A stretch of 64,000 nt of DNA from Anaerolineales bacterium. GTDB taxonomy: Bacteria; Chloroflexota; Anaerolineae; 4572-78; J111. The position numbers and the translations under genes were made by a program. Shown here one piece after another: positions 34,329 through 43,329 of the stretch (its first letter is position 1; the number at the start of each line of letters is the position of its first letter). The stretch is taken from contig JABTUW010000004.1 in NCBI GenBank assembly GCA_015075185.1, positions 806,001 through 870,000 on the forward strand. The letters run 5' to 3'. A model generated the notes under the pieces. That model was not told the origin of the DNA. It ran no database searches and worked only from the letters and a program-made list of their open reading frames with translations.

Positions 34329-34970
34329 TCAGCAGGTGCGAATATCTTTCAGGCGCTCGACTAACGGCTCAATCGTAGCCTTTAATTGCTCCTGCGATGG
34401 ACCGACCACCTTGAAAGTAACCAGGGAAGTAGAGAGATCATCGCCGGCAATAGCGCCCAGGGCTACGATATTACCCCCAATCTCAAAAATGGCCTGGCTC
34501 ACTTTAGCTATTTCGCCGGGCCGATTGGCCATCAACACGCTGAGGCGCACCCCCTTCTCGCGCGCCCCCAGCAGTTCGAGAAAGGTCTTAAAAATGTCGG
34601 TCTCGGTGATGATGCCGATAATCTTATCGCCGTGCAGCACCGGCAGACCGCCGATCTTATGATCCGCCATCAGCCGCGCGGCTTCCTCCAGCGGCGTATC
34701 TTCCTGGATTGTGATCACCTTTGACGTCATCACCCGCTTTACGGTGATTTTGCTCACCAGGTCGTGGATCTCCCAAACGCTGAGCGAGGTGACGGGCGAG
34801 GGAGAAGCGTTAAGCAAATCCTTTTGGGCGACGATACCGACCAGTTTACCATCCTTGACGACCGGCGCCCGCCGGATATGCTCGCTCTCCATCAATCTGA
34901 GCGCCTCCATAATGGGCGTATCGGGAGAAACAGTAATGACGGGGTGGGACATACGTTCATTGACTAACAT
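34329..34970 (-). CDS. CBS-pair and ACT domain protein (AcuB-like)
   Basis: A 213-residue regulatory protein: two CBS motifs (residues 1-60 and 75-130, each MSHPVITVSPDTPIMEA or MTSKVITIQEDTPLEEA) followed by an ACT domain (LSVLMANRPGEIAKVSQAIF). CBS pairs bind adenosyl ligands and ACT binds amino acids; AcuB-like proteins modulate enzymes or transport. GGAGG before ATG 34970 sets the start. The upstream extension to 35123 is not coding in style. Confidence 0.84.
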   Translation of the reverse strand: MLVNERMSHPVITVSPDTPIMEALRLMESEHIRRAPVVKDGKLVGIVAQKDLLNASPSPVTSLSVWEIHDLVSKITVKRVMTSKVITIQEDTPLEEAARLMADHKIGGLPVLHGDKIIGIITETDIFKTFLELLGAREKGVRLSVLMANRPGEIAKVSQAIFEIGGNIVALGAIAGDDLSTSLVTFKVVGPSQEQLKATIEPLVERLKDIRTC

Positions 34971-35152
34971 AGGAACCTCCTCAAGGTTAAGGTTTGTAGG
35001 CTGTTTGATCCGTGGTGTCCCGTTGGCGTGATGCTCCCCCGGCGACTTTGCCGAACGGGCAGCTATATTGTACCCTATTTTCTTATCTTTCTCAATAGTC
35101 CCGACAAATTTCCAGCCCCACACCCATGAGTTTAAGCAAAACGTGTCGCCAG

Positions 35153-35176
35153 AGCGTTACGAAAAGCGTTACGAAA
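35153..35176. repeat. 12-bp tandem direct repeat
   Basis: Two exact copies of AGCGTTACGAAA side by side in the convergent-side intergenic region. Confidence 0.5.
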
Positions 35177-35215
35177 ATGACCTGCTATCCCAATGAGCTC
35201 CACCTCAAGTACAAT

Positions 35216-35243
35216 AAAAAAATAGCCCGGTCAATGCCGGGCT
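35216..35243 (-). terminator. Rho-independent terminator of methyltransferase gene
   Basis: Minus strand: stem AGCCCGG and CCGGGCT (35243-35237 and 35230-35224) followed by seven T (35222-35216). Located 40 bp after the stop codon. Confidence 0.75.
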
Positions 35244-35279
35244 GCACTATTTTCAAGTGAGTTATCGGGTGTGGACCAC

Positions 35280-36080
35280 TCACATTTTGGCGGCGGCGAC
35301 AATATGAGCAGACGCGCCGAAGGCGACCGTGCCGTCGGGGGTAACGAACTGCTGCAGGTTGTTTTTTGCTTCTTTAAGCAGCAGTTGGAACTGAGCTTCG
35401 TCGAGGATGTCAGCCAGAGTCCAACCCTTGATATCGGTGTAAACCCAGGACTCAAGCGAAGGGAAGCGGGCGGTTCCGGCCTGGGTCGTGATTTGGACAT
35501 CAGGCATGCCGGCCTCGGCAAAAAGGGTGCGCAGACCCTGCGGGTCGGCCAGCACGAACGGCGCACGGAGCGCATTGGCCGCCTGATCACCAAAGAGGCG
35601 CTGTAACAGGTCCGTCATCGCCGCGTAACCCGGCGAATGGTCCAACGAGTCCCATACCGCCACGGCCAGTCGCCCACCCGGTCGTAATACCCTCATCATC
35701 TCCTGGAGAGCAGTGCGCCGATCCTCAAAGAACATCAACCCAAACTGGCTGACGACGGCGTCAAAGGTTTCGCCGTCCCAGGGCAGCGCTTCAGCTCGCC
35801 CCTGTTTCCATTCGAGCGTCGGGACTTTCCGTTGGGCCACGGCAAGCATCCCTTCATTTACATCCAGGCCCACTACCGCTCCGGTTGAACCAACCCGGCC
35901 GGCCACGGTGCGGGCCAGTACCCCTGTTCCACACGCCACATCGAGCACCCGCTGGCCGGGCTGGATCTCGGCCGCATCGGTGACGCGGCTTGGCCACTGC
36001 TGAAAAAGCGCCGGAACAAAAAATTCTTCATATACTTCGGCTGCATTGCGGCTCACTTGGCCGTTTTCGCTTGCACTCAT
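35280..36080 (-). CDS. Class I SAM-dependent methyltransferase
   Basis: A 266-residue methyltransferase. Motif I VLDVACGTGVLA, acidic residue in GLDVNEGML, motif IV FDAVVSQFGLMFF, post-motif LRPGGRLAVAVW. Closest to UbiE/methyltransf_11 enzymes acting on small molecules. Related to the methyltransferase at 36996 across the HxlR regulator. GGAGG precedes the ATG; a clear terminator follows. Confidence 0.84.
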   Translation of the reverse strand: MSASENGQVSRNAAEVYEEFFVPALFQQWPSRVTDAAEIQPGQRVLDVACGTGVLARTVAGRVGSTGAVVGLDVNEGMLAVAQRKVPTLEWKQGRAEALPWDGETFDAVVSQFGLMFFEDRRTALQEMMRVLRPGGRLAVAVWDSLDHSPGYAAMTDLLQRLFGDQAANALRAPFVLADPQGLRTLFAEAGMPDVQITTQAGTARFPSLESWVYTDIKGWTLADILDEAQFQLLLKEAKNNLQQFVTPDGTVAFGASAHIVAAAKM

Positions 36081-36253
36081 GTTACACCTCCAATGTTAAT
36101 CGGTTATTTTCTTTACTTGAGGAGTGCGACGGACTTTGATGCGAGCATATTTGGCAATTATAGCCAAGAAAAAGTACGTCGCCTTGAACAGTTACCCACG
36201 GTCAAGGCCAGTATAACCCATTCCGTGCGGTAGTTCTAGTCCAATAAATGAAC

Positions 36254-36282
36254 TGGACTGGCCTCCGCCGGTCTGTTATAAT
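36254..36282 (+). promoter_or_regulatory. Promoter of HxlR gene, leaderless
   Basis: TGGACT (36254-36259), 17-bp spacer, TATAAT (36277-36282); only 6 bp then separate it from ATG 36289, so the transcript should start at the initiation codon. Confidence 0.6.
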
Positions 36283-36288
36283 GCTTGT

Positions 36289-36975
36289 ATGCAGAAGTAT
36301 GGACAATACTGCCCCATGGCCCGAGCCGCCGAGATCCTGGGGGATCGCTGGACGCTGCTGATCGTGCGTGACCTGTTGAGTGGGGCGCACCATTTCAACG
36401 AGTTGGAGCGCGGACTTCCGGGGATTCCACGCTCACTCCTGGCCGAGCGGTTGCGCCGCTTGCAGCAGGTCGGCATCCTGGAACGGCAGGTTACCGCCGG
36501 TGGCCGGCAGACCAGCTACAAACTTACCCAGGCCGGGCGGGAGTTAAAGCCGGTTGTTGACGTCCTGGTTCAATGGGGGGCCAAGTGGGCCTTCGGCGAG
36601 CCGGAACCGGCCGAACTGAATCCGGTCTTGCTGCTGTGGTGGATGCGCGATCGCGTCTATACGGAACGGCTGCCCCAGGAACGAATCGTCATCGAGTTTC
36701 ATTTCACGGATGCGCCTCAGGGCCGTTACTGGCTTCTCCTTGAACGAGGCGATGTGTCGGTGTGTCTGAAATACCCCGGTTTTGAGAGCGATGTTGTCGT
36801 CACGGCAGAACTGGCCGTTTTCTATCAGATCTGGCTGGGGCGCATCACCCTGGCCGAAGCCGTCCGCGATCAACGGGTCAAACTCGACGCGACACCGGAG
36901 CTTATCCGCGCCTTTCCCTGCTGGTTTGCCTGGAGCCAGGTGGCCGATGTTGTCCGTGCGGCGGCCAATTATTGA
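36289..36975 (+). CDS. HxlR family transcriptional regulator with C-terminal SCP2-like domain
   Basis: A 228-residue regulator. Winged helix (ILGDRWTLLIVRDLLSGAHH, then GIPRSLLAERLRRLQQVGIL) in residues 10-95, and a C-terminal ~110-residue domain resembling sterol-carrier-like folds found in a subset of HxlR proteins. Likely senses a small molecule. It lies between two methyltransferases in opposite directions and 20 bp before the second. Confidence 0.83.
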   Translation: MQKYGQYCPMARAAEILGDRWTLLIVRDLLSGAHHFNELERGLPGIPRSLLAERLRRLQQVGILERQVTAGGRQTSYKLTQAGRELKPVVDVLVQWGAKWAFGEPEPAELNPVLLLWWMRDRVYTERLPQERIVIEFHFTDAPQGRYWLLLERGDVSVCLKYPGFESDVVVTAELAVFYQIWLGRITLAEAVRDQRVKLDATPELIRAFPCWFAWSQVADVVRAAANY

Positions 36976-36995
36976 CTGCTTAAAAAGGGGGGAAT

Positions 36996-37814
36996 ATGGC
37001 AACATCAAGACAATGGCAACTTGCCCATGAAGCGGCAGAACGGTATGAACATATTCTCGTCCCGGCTATTCTTGGACCCTTTGCTCAGGCCCTGGTCAAA
37101 TGGTCTGATTTACAATCGGGTGAAGTGGTCGTGGACATTGGCTGCGGCACCGGAGCAGCGGCGCGCTTTGCCGCAGAGAGGGTTGGCCCTGCCGGGCGGG
37201 TCATCGGGATTGATGTCAATGGGGGGATGATTGAAGTGGCGAAATCGCGCGGCCCGGCGCAGGGCGCTCCCATTGACTGGTATGAAAAGAGCGCATATGA
37301 TTTGCCCCTGGCCGACCAAAGCGCCGATATTGCGCTGTGCGCCCAGACCCTTCAGTTTCTTGATAACCGGCCTCAAGCCCTGGCCGAGATGTACCGGGTC
37401 CTCAAGCCCGGCGGCCGAGTCACTCTCAGCTCGTGGACCGATATTCAGGAAAGCCCCTACTTCAGCAGCCTGGTGGCGGCCATCTCCCAACACATCAACC
37501 ACGACACTGCCGCCGGGTTGGGGACGGCCTTTAATCTCTCCAGTCCGGGCGAAATCAGGTCCTTGCTCAATCAGGCCGGTTTTAGGGCCGTTGAGGTAAC
37601 AGTCGCCCAGCTTGAGTTAGAACTGCCACCCGCGGAAGAGTTGGTGCCCAGGCATATTAGCGCCACGCCCATGGCCGTTGGCTTCAATACTGCCTCCGAG
37701 GCTGATCGGCAGGCTGTGCTGAATGACCTGACGACCCGATTGGCGCCCTTCAAAATGCCGGATAGGAGTCTCCGGGTGCCGTTCACATCCTATCTGGCGC
37801 GTGGATACAAGTAA
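36996..37814 (+). CDS. Class I SAM-dependent methyltransferase
   Basis: A 272-residue methyltransferase: motif I VVDIGCGTGAAA, IGIDVNGGMIEVA, ADIALCAQTLQFL, LKPGGRVTLSSW. Same subfamily as the 35280 protein by these motifs and overall length, so probably an old duplication. Starts 20 bp after HxlR with a G-rich Shine-Dalgarno; likely co-transcribed with it. Confidence 0.84.
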   Translation: MATSRQWQLAHEAAERYEHILVPAILGPFAQALVKWSDLQSGEVVVDIGCGTGAAARFAAERVGPAGRVIGIDVNGGMIEVAKSRGPAQGAPIDWYEKSAYDLPLADQSADIALCAQTLQFLDNRPQALAEMYRVLKPGGRVTLSSWTDIQESPYFSSLVAAISQHINHDTAAGLGTAFNLSSPGEIRSLLNQAGFRAVEVTVAQLELELPPAEELVPRHISATPMAVGFNTASEADRQAVLNDLTTRLAPFKMPDRSLRVPFTSYLARGYK

Positions 37815-37818
37815 GAAC

Positions 37819-38820
37819 CTACCCAATCTGCATCTTCATCCAGGGGGCGGAGTTGTGAAAATTGGCGGCGGCGCTGCCCGGCGGGACCAGTTCATCGCAA
37901 GCGGCCCGAACGGTCTCATCGAGGTGCATCTCCAGCACCGGCAGAAAGTGTTCAAGCTGCTCCAGTGTGCGCGGACCAATGAGCGGGGCGGTAATGCCCG
38001 GCTGGTCTTTAACCCACAACACGGCCAATTGGGCCGGGGATATGCCGGCCGCCTGGGCCAACTGCCCAAACTTCTGGCCCACTTCGATACCTCGGGCCGT
38101 AATTCGCTCGGCATAAATGCCGCCGCGCAGGCTGGCCCGTGACTCAGGCGGGAAGTGGGCGGCGTCGGCGTAGCGGCCGGCCAAAATGCCCATTGCCAGC
38201 GGCGACCAGGGCAAGATGCCCAGGCCGTAAACCTGGCACAGCGGCACCAGTTCATTCTCGATCCGCCGGTCCAGCAAATTGTAGGGCGGCTGTTCCGAAA
38301 CAAAACGAACATAGCCTTTCAACTCGCTGACCATCAGGCCCTCCATCACCTTCCAGGCCGGAGCCGTAGAACTGCCGATATAACGGACCTTGCCCTGCCG
38401 CACCAGATCGGTCAGCGCGCTCAGGGTTTCATCCACCGGAATGTCGAAGGACGGGCGATGGAGCTGGTACAGGTCAATGTAATCCGTTTGCAGCCGGCGC
38501 AGCGAATCCTCGCACGCTTGCAGCAGGTGCAGGCGCGAGTTCCCCCGCTCGTTGGGGCCGGGGCCGGTCGGATAATGGGCCTTGGTGGCAATCAGCACCT
38601 GCTGGCGGCGGCCATTTTCGGCCATTGCCCGCCCGATAATCCGTTCGCTCTCGCCTTTGGCATAACTGTTGCTGGTGTCAATCAGGTTAATGCCGGCGTC
38701 CAGGGCGCGGTTGATCATGGCGATTGACTCGGCCTCCGGGGTGGGGTTGGCCAGGTTGTCGGTGCCCAAACAGAGTGGGGCTACTTTAACCCCGGTTCGA
38801 CCCAAAACACGATATTCCAT
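37819..38820 (-). CDS. Aldo/keto reductase
   Basis: A 333-residue NADPH-dependent TIM-barrel reductase. Catalytic tetrad visible: Asp and Tyr in LIDTSNSYAKGESE, Lys in LIATKAH, His in LYQLHRP; phosphate-binding end near IGPRTLEQLEH. Resembles YajO/Gcy-like general aldehyde reductases. Separated by 4 bp from the convergent methyltransferase. It is transcribed after the SDR gene (8-bp gap), so likely co-expressed with it. Confidence 0.86.
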   Translation of the reverse strand: MEYRVLGRTGVKVAPLCLGTDNLANPTPEAESIAMINRALDAGINLIDTSNSYAKGESERIIGRAMAENGRRQQVLIATKAHYPTGPGPNERGNSRLHLLQACEDSLRRLQTDYIDLYQLHRPSFDIPVDETLSALTDLVRQGKVRYIGSSTAPAWKVMEGLMVSELKGYVRFVSEQPPYNLLDRRIENELVPLCQVYGLGILPWSPLAMGILAGRYADAAHFPPESRASLRGGIYAERITARGIEVGQKFGQLAQAAGISPAQLAVLWVKDQPGITAPLIGPRTLEQLEHFLPVLEMHLDETVRAACDELVPPGSAAANFHNSAPWMKMQIG

Positions 38821-38827
38821 TCTTCAC

Positions 38828-39571
38828 CTACCTGGCTGTATAGCCTGCATCTACCGTGATCATAGCCCCGGTCATGTAACTGGCCGCATCCGAAGCCATG
38901 AACAGGACCACGCGGGCAATTTCAACCGGTTCGGCCATACGGCCCAGCGGCACGGCCTCGGCCAGGCGCTGCATCAGCTCAGGCGTGACCGGCTCGGAGC
39001 GCTCCGAGGCCAACATCGGCGTATTGACTTCGCCGGGGCAAACGGCATTAATGCGGATGCCGTCCTTGACGTGATCCAGAGCCATAGCCCGCGTCATCTG
39101 GTGGATCGCCCCTTTTGAAGCGCAGTAGGCCACCACCCCCACCGCACCAACCTCGCCCCAAATGGAACCGAAATTAATGATAACCCCTTGACCCTGCTTT
39201 TTCATGGGGCCAAGAGCAGCCCGGCTCATGAAAAAGACCCCGTTGACGTTGACGTTCAGCACGCGCTGCCACTGCTCATCCGAGGTATTGAGCGCATCAG
39301 CCCGGACAATAATGCCGGCTGCATTGACCAGGATATCCAGCCGGCCGTAGCGCTTCAGCACCTTTTCAACCGCCATATTGCAAAAGACCGAGTCGCTGAC
39401 GTCGCCAATCGCCACCGCGCAGCCAAGTTCGTCAACTACCTGGGCGGCCAGTCCAGCGTTGCGATCAACGATCACCACCTCTGCTCCCGCGGCTCTGAAC
39501 TCGCGGGCCGTAGCCGCGCCCATGCCCGAGGCGCCACCGGTAATTACCGCTACTTTGCCTGTAAAATCCAT
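38828..39571 (-). CDS. SDR family NAD(P)-dependent oxidoreductase
   Basis: A 247-residue classic SDR: TGGASGMGAAT, acidic VIVDRN favouring NAD, NAAGI, IINFGSI, YCASK active site, CPGEVNTPML and the C-terminal SYMTGAMITVDAGYTA. Probably oxidises a secondary alcohol. Upstream gene of a two-gene unit with the aldo/keto reductase. Confidence 0.85.
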   Translation of the reverse strand: MDFTGKVAVITGGASGMGAATAREFRAAGAEVVIVDRNAGLAAQVVDELGCAVAIGDVSDSVFCNMAVEKVLKRYGRLDILVNAAGIIVRADALNTSDEQWQRVLNVNVNGVFFMSRAALGPMKKQGQGVIINFGSIWGEVGAVGVVAYCASKGAIHQMTRAMALDHVKDGIRINAVCPGEVNTPMLASERSEPVTPELMQRLAEAVPLGRMAEPVEIARVVLFMASDAASYMTGAMITVDAGYTAR

Positions 39572-39651
39572 TTATTTGTCCTCCTTTCGTCTGAGTACAG
39601 TATATCACCTGGGCTTTCACTTGTCACTCTCATTTAAACAATCCGGATGAT

Positions 39652-39680
39652 TTGGGTGATGGCATAAAATCAAGTACAAT
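39652..39680 (+). promoter_or_regulatory. Promoter of transporter/USP operon
   Basis: TTGGGT (39652-39657), 17-bp spacer, TACAAT (39675-39680), about 40 bp before the start codon. Confidence 0.5.
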
Positions 39681-39720
39681 CTTTAGACGTTTTCCCCCCA
39701 ACTAAGTTAGGATCAGCGCC

Positions 39721-40878
39721 ATGAAAAATAATGACCTGCTTGATGCAAACTTAGTCGAGGCCGTCTCAACCGAAACCACCTCCTATTTATCAACCTCGAC
39801 AGCCAATAAACTTACCCGCGTCACCCATACCGTTTGGAACAGAGTGCGGCCCGATAAAATTAGCATCTTCTTGGCCAGCCTCTTTCTTTTTATCCTGGCG
39901 ATTATGCTGATGAAAGAGGGCGCGCGAGGATTGACTTTCCTGGTGCGCGACACGTTTGCAGTGACGAACCCTTTCAACAGCCTCGGTTTTGGCTGGTTGT
40001 TTGCTTACGTGATTATGAGCGGCTCGCCGGTGGCGGCGGTCGCGTTGACCTTTCTAGATGCCGGGGTCATTGACAAGTTAGGCGCCTTCACCATGATTAC
40101 CGGCTCCCGTCTGGGCGCCAGTTTCATTGTCCTGTTTATTGGCTTTATCTATGTTCTGCGGGGCCGCAATCGGGTTTCCAGCTTAAGCATGGGCCTGCTT
40201 TCGCTGACAGTTACCGGGACAACCTATCTGGTTGGTTTGCTGATTGGGCTAGGTCTTCTCCAAATTGGGATCTTCGACTCATTACAGTTTCGCTCCGGGG
40301 CTGCCCTCAACTCAGTGACCGACATGATCTTCGACCCCATTGTTGCAACTTTCACCACTTATTTGCCTCTCTGGGCGCTCTTTGTAATTGGGCTGGGTTT
40401 AATTATGCTCAGCTTCAACCTCTTTGATCGTTGTTTGCCGCAGATGACCATCAAGGAAAGTCAATTTGGACGGGTATCACGCCTGGTTTATCGGCCCTGG
40501 GTCATGTTTTTGATGGGCGCCGGAGTTACTTTCATCTCGATGTCGGTCAGTATTTCTCTAAGCATTCTCATCCCCTTGAGCAATCGTGGTTTCGTCCGCC
40601 GCGAGAACGTTATTCCTTACATCATGGGGGCCAACATCACTACGTTTGTAGATACGCTTTTAGCCTCGGTGCTGCTTAACAACCCGTCTGCCTTTACCAT
40701 CGTTTTAGTTGAGATGATCAGTATCACCCTGGTCTCAATCGTTATTCTGACGGCTGGCTACCACCGCTATGAACGGGCCATGCTCGACTTTGTCGCCTGG
40801 GTTACGGCCAGAAAACAAAACCTGGCCCTTTTTATGACGATTATTTTTGTGGTGCCTATCATTCTTGTCCTAGTCTAG
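39721..40878 (+). CDS. Na/Pi-cotransporter-like membrane protein
   Basis: A 385-residue protein with about eight or nine transmembrane helices and a polar N-terminal ~45 residues. Two inverted signature-like segments, MSGSPVAAVALTFLDAG and MGANITTFVDTLLAS, match the repeated core of the Na/Pi cotransporter (PF02690-like) family, where GANIGTT is typical. Substrate may be phosphate or another anion. It precedes a universal stress protein gene by 13 bp, often seen as a soluble partner of transporters. Confidence 0.65.
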   Translation: MKNNDLLDANLVEAVSTETTSYLSTSTANKLTRVTHTVWNRVRPDKISIFLASLFLFILAIMLMKEGARGLTFLVRDTFAVTNPFNSLGFGWLFAYVIMSGSPVAAVALTFLDAGVIDKLGAFTMITGSRLGASFIVLFIGFIYVLRGRNRVSSLSMGLLSLTVTGTTYLVGLLIGLGLLQIGIFDSLQFRSGAALNSVTDMIFDPIVATFTTYLPLWALFVIGLGLIMLSFNLFDRCLPQMTIKESQFGRVSRLVYRPWVMFLMGAGVTFISMSVSISLSILIPLSNRGFVRRENVIPYIMGANITTFVDTLLASVLLNNPSAFTIVLVEMISITLVSIVILTAGYHRYERAMLDFVAWVTARKQNLALFMTIIFVVPIILVLV

Positions 40879-40891
40879 GAGGAATCTTTTC

Positions 40892-41713
40892 ATGCGCCTA
40901 CTGATTGCCACAGGCGGCTCTCCCCACTCGGAAGCAGCTCTACGTTTGGGTGCGCAAATTGCGCGCCGGGCCGGGATTACCCCGACTGTTTTAACAGTTA
41001 TCAAGGGTGAAGCTTACCGGGCACGAGCCGCGCCGATTCTAGCCCGGGCCTGTCAGGTATTTGGGGCGGAGCCGCCTGCCCTTCAAACGAAGGTTCGCCT
41101 GGGCCAGCCGGCCGAGGAGATTATTCGTGAAGCCGAAGAGGGACGCTATGATTTGATCATCGTCGGGGAGCGGCGAGATCATGACCTGGTGACACGCTTG
41201 CTGGGTTCAACCGCCAAGCGGGTGATTGAGCGTGCCCCCTGTCCGGTCATTATTGCTAAGGGAAAGATTGGCCCCATCCGCCGCATTTTGCTGTGTGACA
41301 GCGGCGCTGAGAGTATCTCGCTGCTCAACCGCTTCACCACCCGGCTGCCGACTTTGGTTGAAGGTGAGGTGGAAGTTACTGTTTTACACGTCATGTCGCA
41401 GATGACGGCCGGTCCTGGCATCCGGGGCACGCAACTGCGGGCAAGTACCGAAGAACTCATCAAAGAGCATACACCCGAAGGCGAGTTACTGGAGCAGGAT
41501 ATTCAAATTTTGCAGAGATTAAATTTACGCCCTCGACCGAAGATACGCCACGGCCTGGTAGTAGACGAAATTCTGGCCGAGGCTCGCAGTGGTGACTACG
41601 ACCTGGTGGTCATCGGCGCTCACCGCGGGGCCGGCTGGGAGCGCCTCTTACTCGATGATCTGGCCCATCAGATTGTCGAACAAATGGATCGGCCGGTCCT
41701 GATTGCACGGTAA
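40892..41713 (+). CDS. Tandem-domain universal stress protein
   Basis: A 273-residue protein of two UspA domains (about 1-130 and 131-273), each ending in the ATP-loop style RVIERAPCPVIIAKG or QIVEQMDRPVLIAR. The first lacks a full G-2x-G-9x-GS motif. AGGAGG is well spaced before the ATG. Co-transcribed with the upstream transporter, which it may regulate; a role in stress response is family knowledge. Confidence 0.85.
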   Translation: MRLLIATGGSPHSEAALRLGAQIARRAGITPTVLTVIKGEAYRARAAPILARACQVFGAEPPALQTKVRLGQPAEEIIREAEEGRYDLIIVGERRDHDLVTRLLGSTAKRVIERAPCPVIIAKGKIGPIRRILLCDSGAESISLLNRFTTRLPTLVEGEVEVTVLHVMSQMTAGPGIRGTQLRASTEELIKEHTPEGELLEQDIQILQRLNLRPRPKIRHGLVVDEILAEARSGDYDLVVIGAHRGAGWERLLLDDLAHQIVEQMDRPVLIAR

Positions 41714-41747
41714 TAATGTAAGAGAACCTCAGTTCGGAGTTTTGTTA

Positions 41748-41800
41748 AACGCATCCTTCGATACGCCTTTCACTATGTTCAAGGCTACTCAGGATGCGTT
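41748..41800. repeat. CTTCGATACG/CTACTCAGGATG repeat, third copy
   Basis: Ten-bp arms AACGCATCCT (41748-41757) and AGGATGCGTT (41791-41800); interior matches the units at 11392-11499. Confidence 0.65.
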
Positions 41801-41829
41801 CATGAACTGGAAATCATCCTTGTAGGGTG

Positions 41830-42288
41830 TTACCTGTACCAGATCCGCGACACGACCGGAACGGAGGCTACCTCTATCCGCCATGGGGTGAGTTTCAGCA
41901 CGCCAAAGTTAGGATGATCAATGCTGTGAAAAATCGGCGCCGGATCATAACCGAGCGGCGGCGGAACGGCCTTAAACATTTCCCAGACTCGCTGCTTGCT
42001 CTCCTGATCGTCGGCCCATTCAGCCAGACAGTCGGCATAGACCGGGTTGGCAATATCGGCCACATAGGCCAGAGAGACAGACGGGTTGTGCTGCAAATCT
42101 TTGGCTTTGGGCGAATGACGCCGGGTGCCGATCCAGCCCGTCGAACCTTCCCAGATGGGGTGGAGAATCCGCGAGCGCACCCGGTTTTGCTGGTCTAGCG
42201 TGGCTACGTTACACCACACGATGCGGTGAACCCGCTCGATAAATTCCTGTTCTATCTCCGCGAATGACGCGACCCGTACTCTTTGCAT
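41830..42288 (-). CDS. Pyridoxamine 5'-phosphate oxidase (PPOX) family protein
   Basis: A 152-residue split-barrel flavoprotein: NVATLDQQNRVRSRILHPIWE, KAKDLQHNPSVSLAYV and the Trp-rich C-terminus are typical of FMN/F420 PPOX proteins of general-stress type. AGGAGG precedes ATG 42288. Divergent from the LysR gene, so possibly regulated by it. Confidence 0.78.
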   Translation of the reverse strand: MQRVRVASFAEIEQEFIERVHRIVWCNVATLDQQNRVRSRILHPIWEGSTGWIGTRRHSPKAKDLQHNPSVSLAYVADIANPVYADCLAEWADDQESKQRVWEMFKAVPPPLGYDPAPIFHSIDHPNFGVLKLTPWRIEVASVPVVSRIWYR

Positions 42289-42307
42289 TATGTCCTCCTT
42301 CAATTAT

Positions 42308-42336
42308 TTGACAATTGCCCCAGGCACTCTTATCAT
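42308..42336 (+). promoter_or_regulatory. Promoter of LysR gene
   Basis: TTGACA (42308-42313), 17-bp spacer, TATCAT (42331-42336) in the LysR/PPOX divergent gap. Confidence 0.6.
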
Positions 42337-42402
42337 ACTGCGCCTCTTCTTATAAATCAATCCAATGTTTTTTATCAATACCATTAAAAATACTTATTCA
42401 GG

Positions 42403-43305
42403 ATGGAACTCTACCAGCTTCGTGGTTTTCTGGCCGTAGCTCAAACCAAAAGCTTTACCCAGGCCGCCGAGCATCTCTTTCTGACGCAGCCCGCCTTGAG
42501 TCTGCAAATCAAGGCGCTGGAAGCAGAACTGGGCCAATCTCTCTTTGAACGACAAGGCCGGCAAGTGCTGCTGACCCCCGCGGGGCGGCTGTTGCAGGAG
42601 CGTGCGGAACAGATCGTGGGACTGGTTAACCAGACCCGCCAAGAGGTCCAGGCGGCGCAAGAATTGCAGACAGGCAGCCTGCATCTGGGCGCGGGCGAGA
42701 GTCTCTGCCTGTATGTCCTGCCGCCGGTTGTTCAGTTTTTCCATGAGAAGTTTCCCGGTATTGAACTGCAATTTGTCAACCGGGCCTCGACCGAGGTAGC
42801 AGCGCTGGTCGCCGAAGGCAGGATAGACTTTGGCCTGGCCACCCTGCCCGTGCTGGATCCTCGCCTGGAAACTGAGGTCCTGTTTTATCGGGAAGATGTA
42901 GCTATCTGCCCTCTCACCTCTCCCCTGCTGGCCGAACCGGCGGTTACGCTGGCCATGCTGGCCGCCCAGCCGCTGCTGTTGTTAGAGAAAAATAGTTCCA
43001 GCCGGGTTTTACTGGAACAAATGATGGCCAAGATGGGCGTCCTGCCAGCCCAGGTGCTGGACCTGCGCAGCGTCGAGGTCATCAAACGTTTTGTGGCCCT
43101 TAACCTGGGGGTATCTATTGTACCCGGCTATACGATTGAAACTGAGCTTAAAGCAGGGTCTCTCCGGGCTGTCCGCCTGGAATGGCTGCCGACCCGTTCG
43201 GTTGGCCTGGTGCGGCGGCGGAAGAGCCTTCTCTCCCCAGCCGGGGAAATATTCCTCAAACTGCTGCGGAATCATGTCCCCAAGGTCTGGCTCTGCCCTC
43301 TCTGA
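42403..43305 (+). CDS. LysR family transcriptional regulator
   Basis: A 300-residue LTTR. N-terminal HTH (QTKSFTQAAEHLFLTQPALSL) in residues 12-32 and a C-terminal periplasmic-binding-type effector domain starting near residue 90 (GSLHLGAGESLCLYVLP). It precedes the aromatic cluster in the same direction and is the likely regulator, with an aromatic or CoA-ester co-inducer. Resembles CysB/CbbR-like LTTRs in general form. Confidence 0.86.
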   Translation: MELYQLRGFLAVAQTKSFTQAAEHLFLTQPALSLQIKALEAELGQSLFERQGRQVLLTPAGRLLQERAEQIVGLVNQTRQEVQAAQELQTGSLHLGAGESLCLYVLPPVVQFFHEKFPGIELQFVNRASTEVAALVAEGRIDFGLATLPVLDPRLETEVLFYREDVAICPLTSPLLAEPAVTLAMLAAQPLLLLEKNSSSRVLLEQMMAKMGVLPAQVLDLRSVEVIKRFVALNLGVSIVPGYTIETELKAGSLRAVRLEWLPTRSVGLVRRRKSLLSPAGEIFLKLLRNHVPKVWLCPL

Positions 43306-43329
43306 CCCACTCCGTTGAGCCAGAAACTT

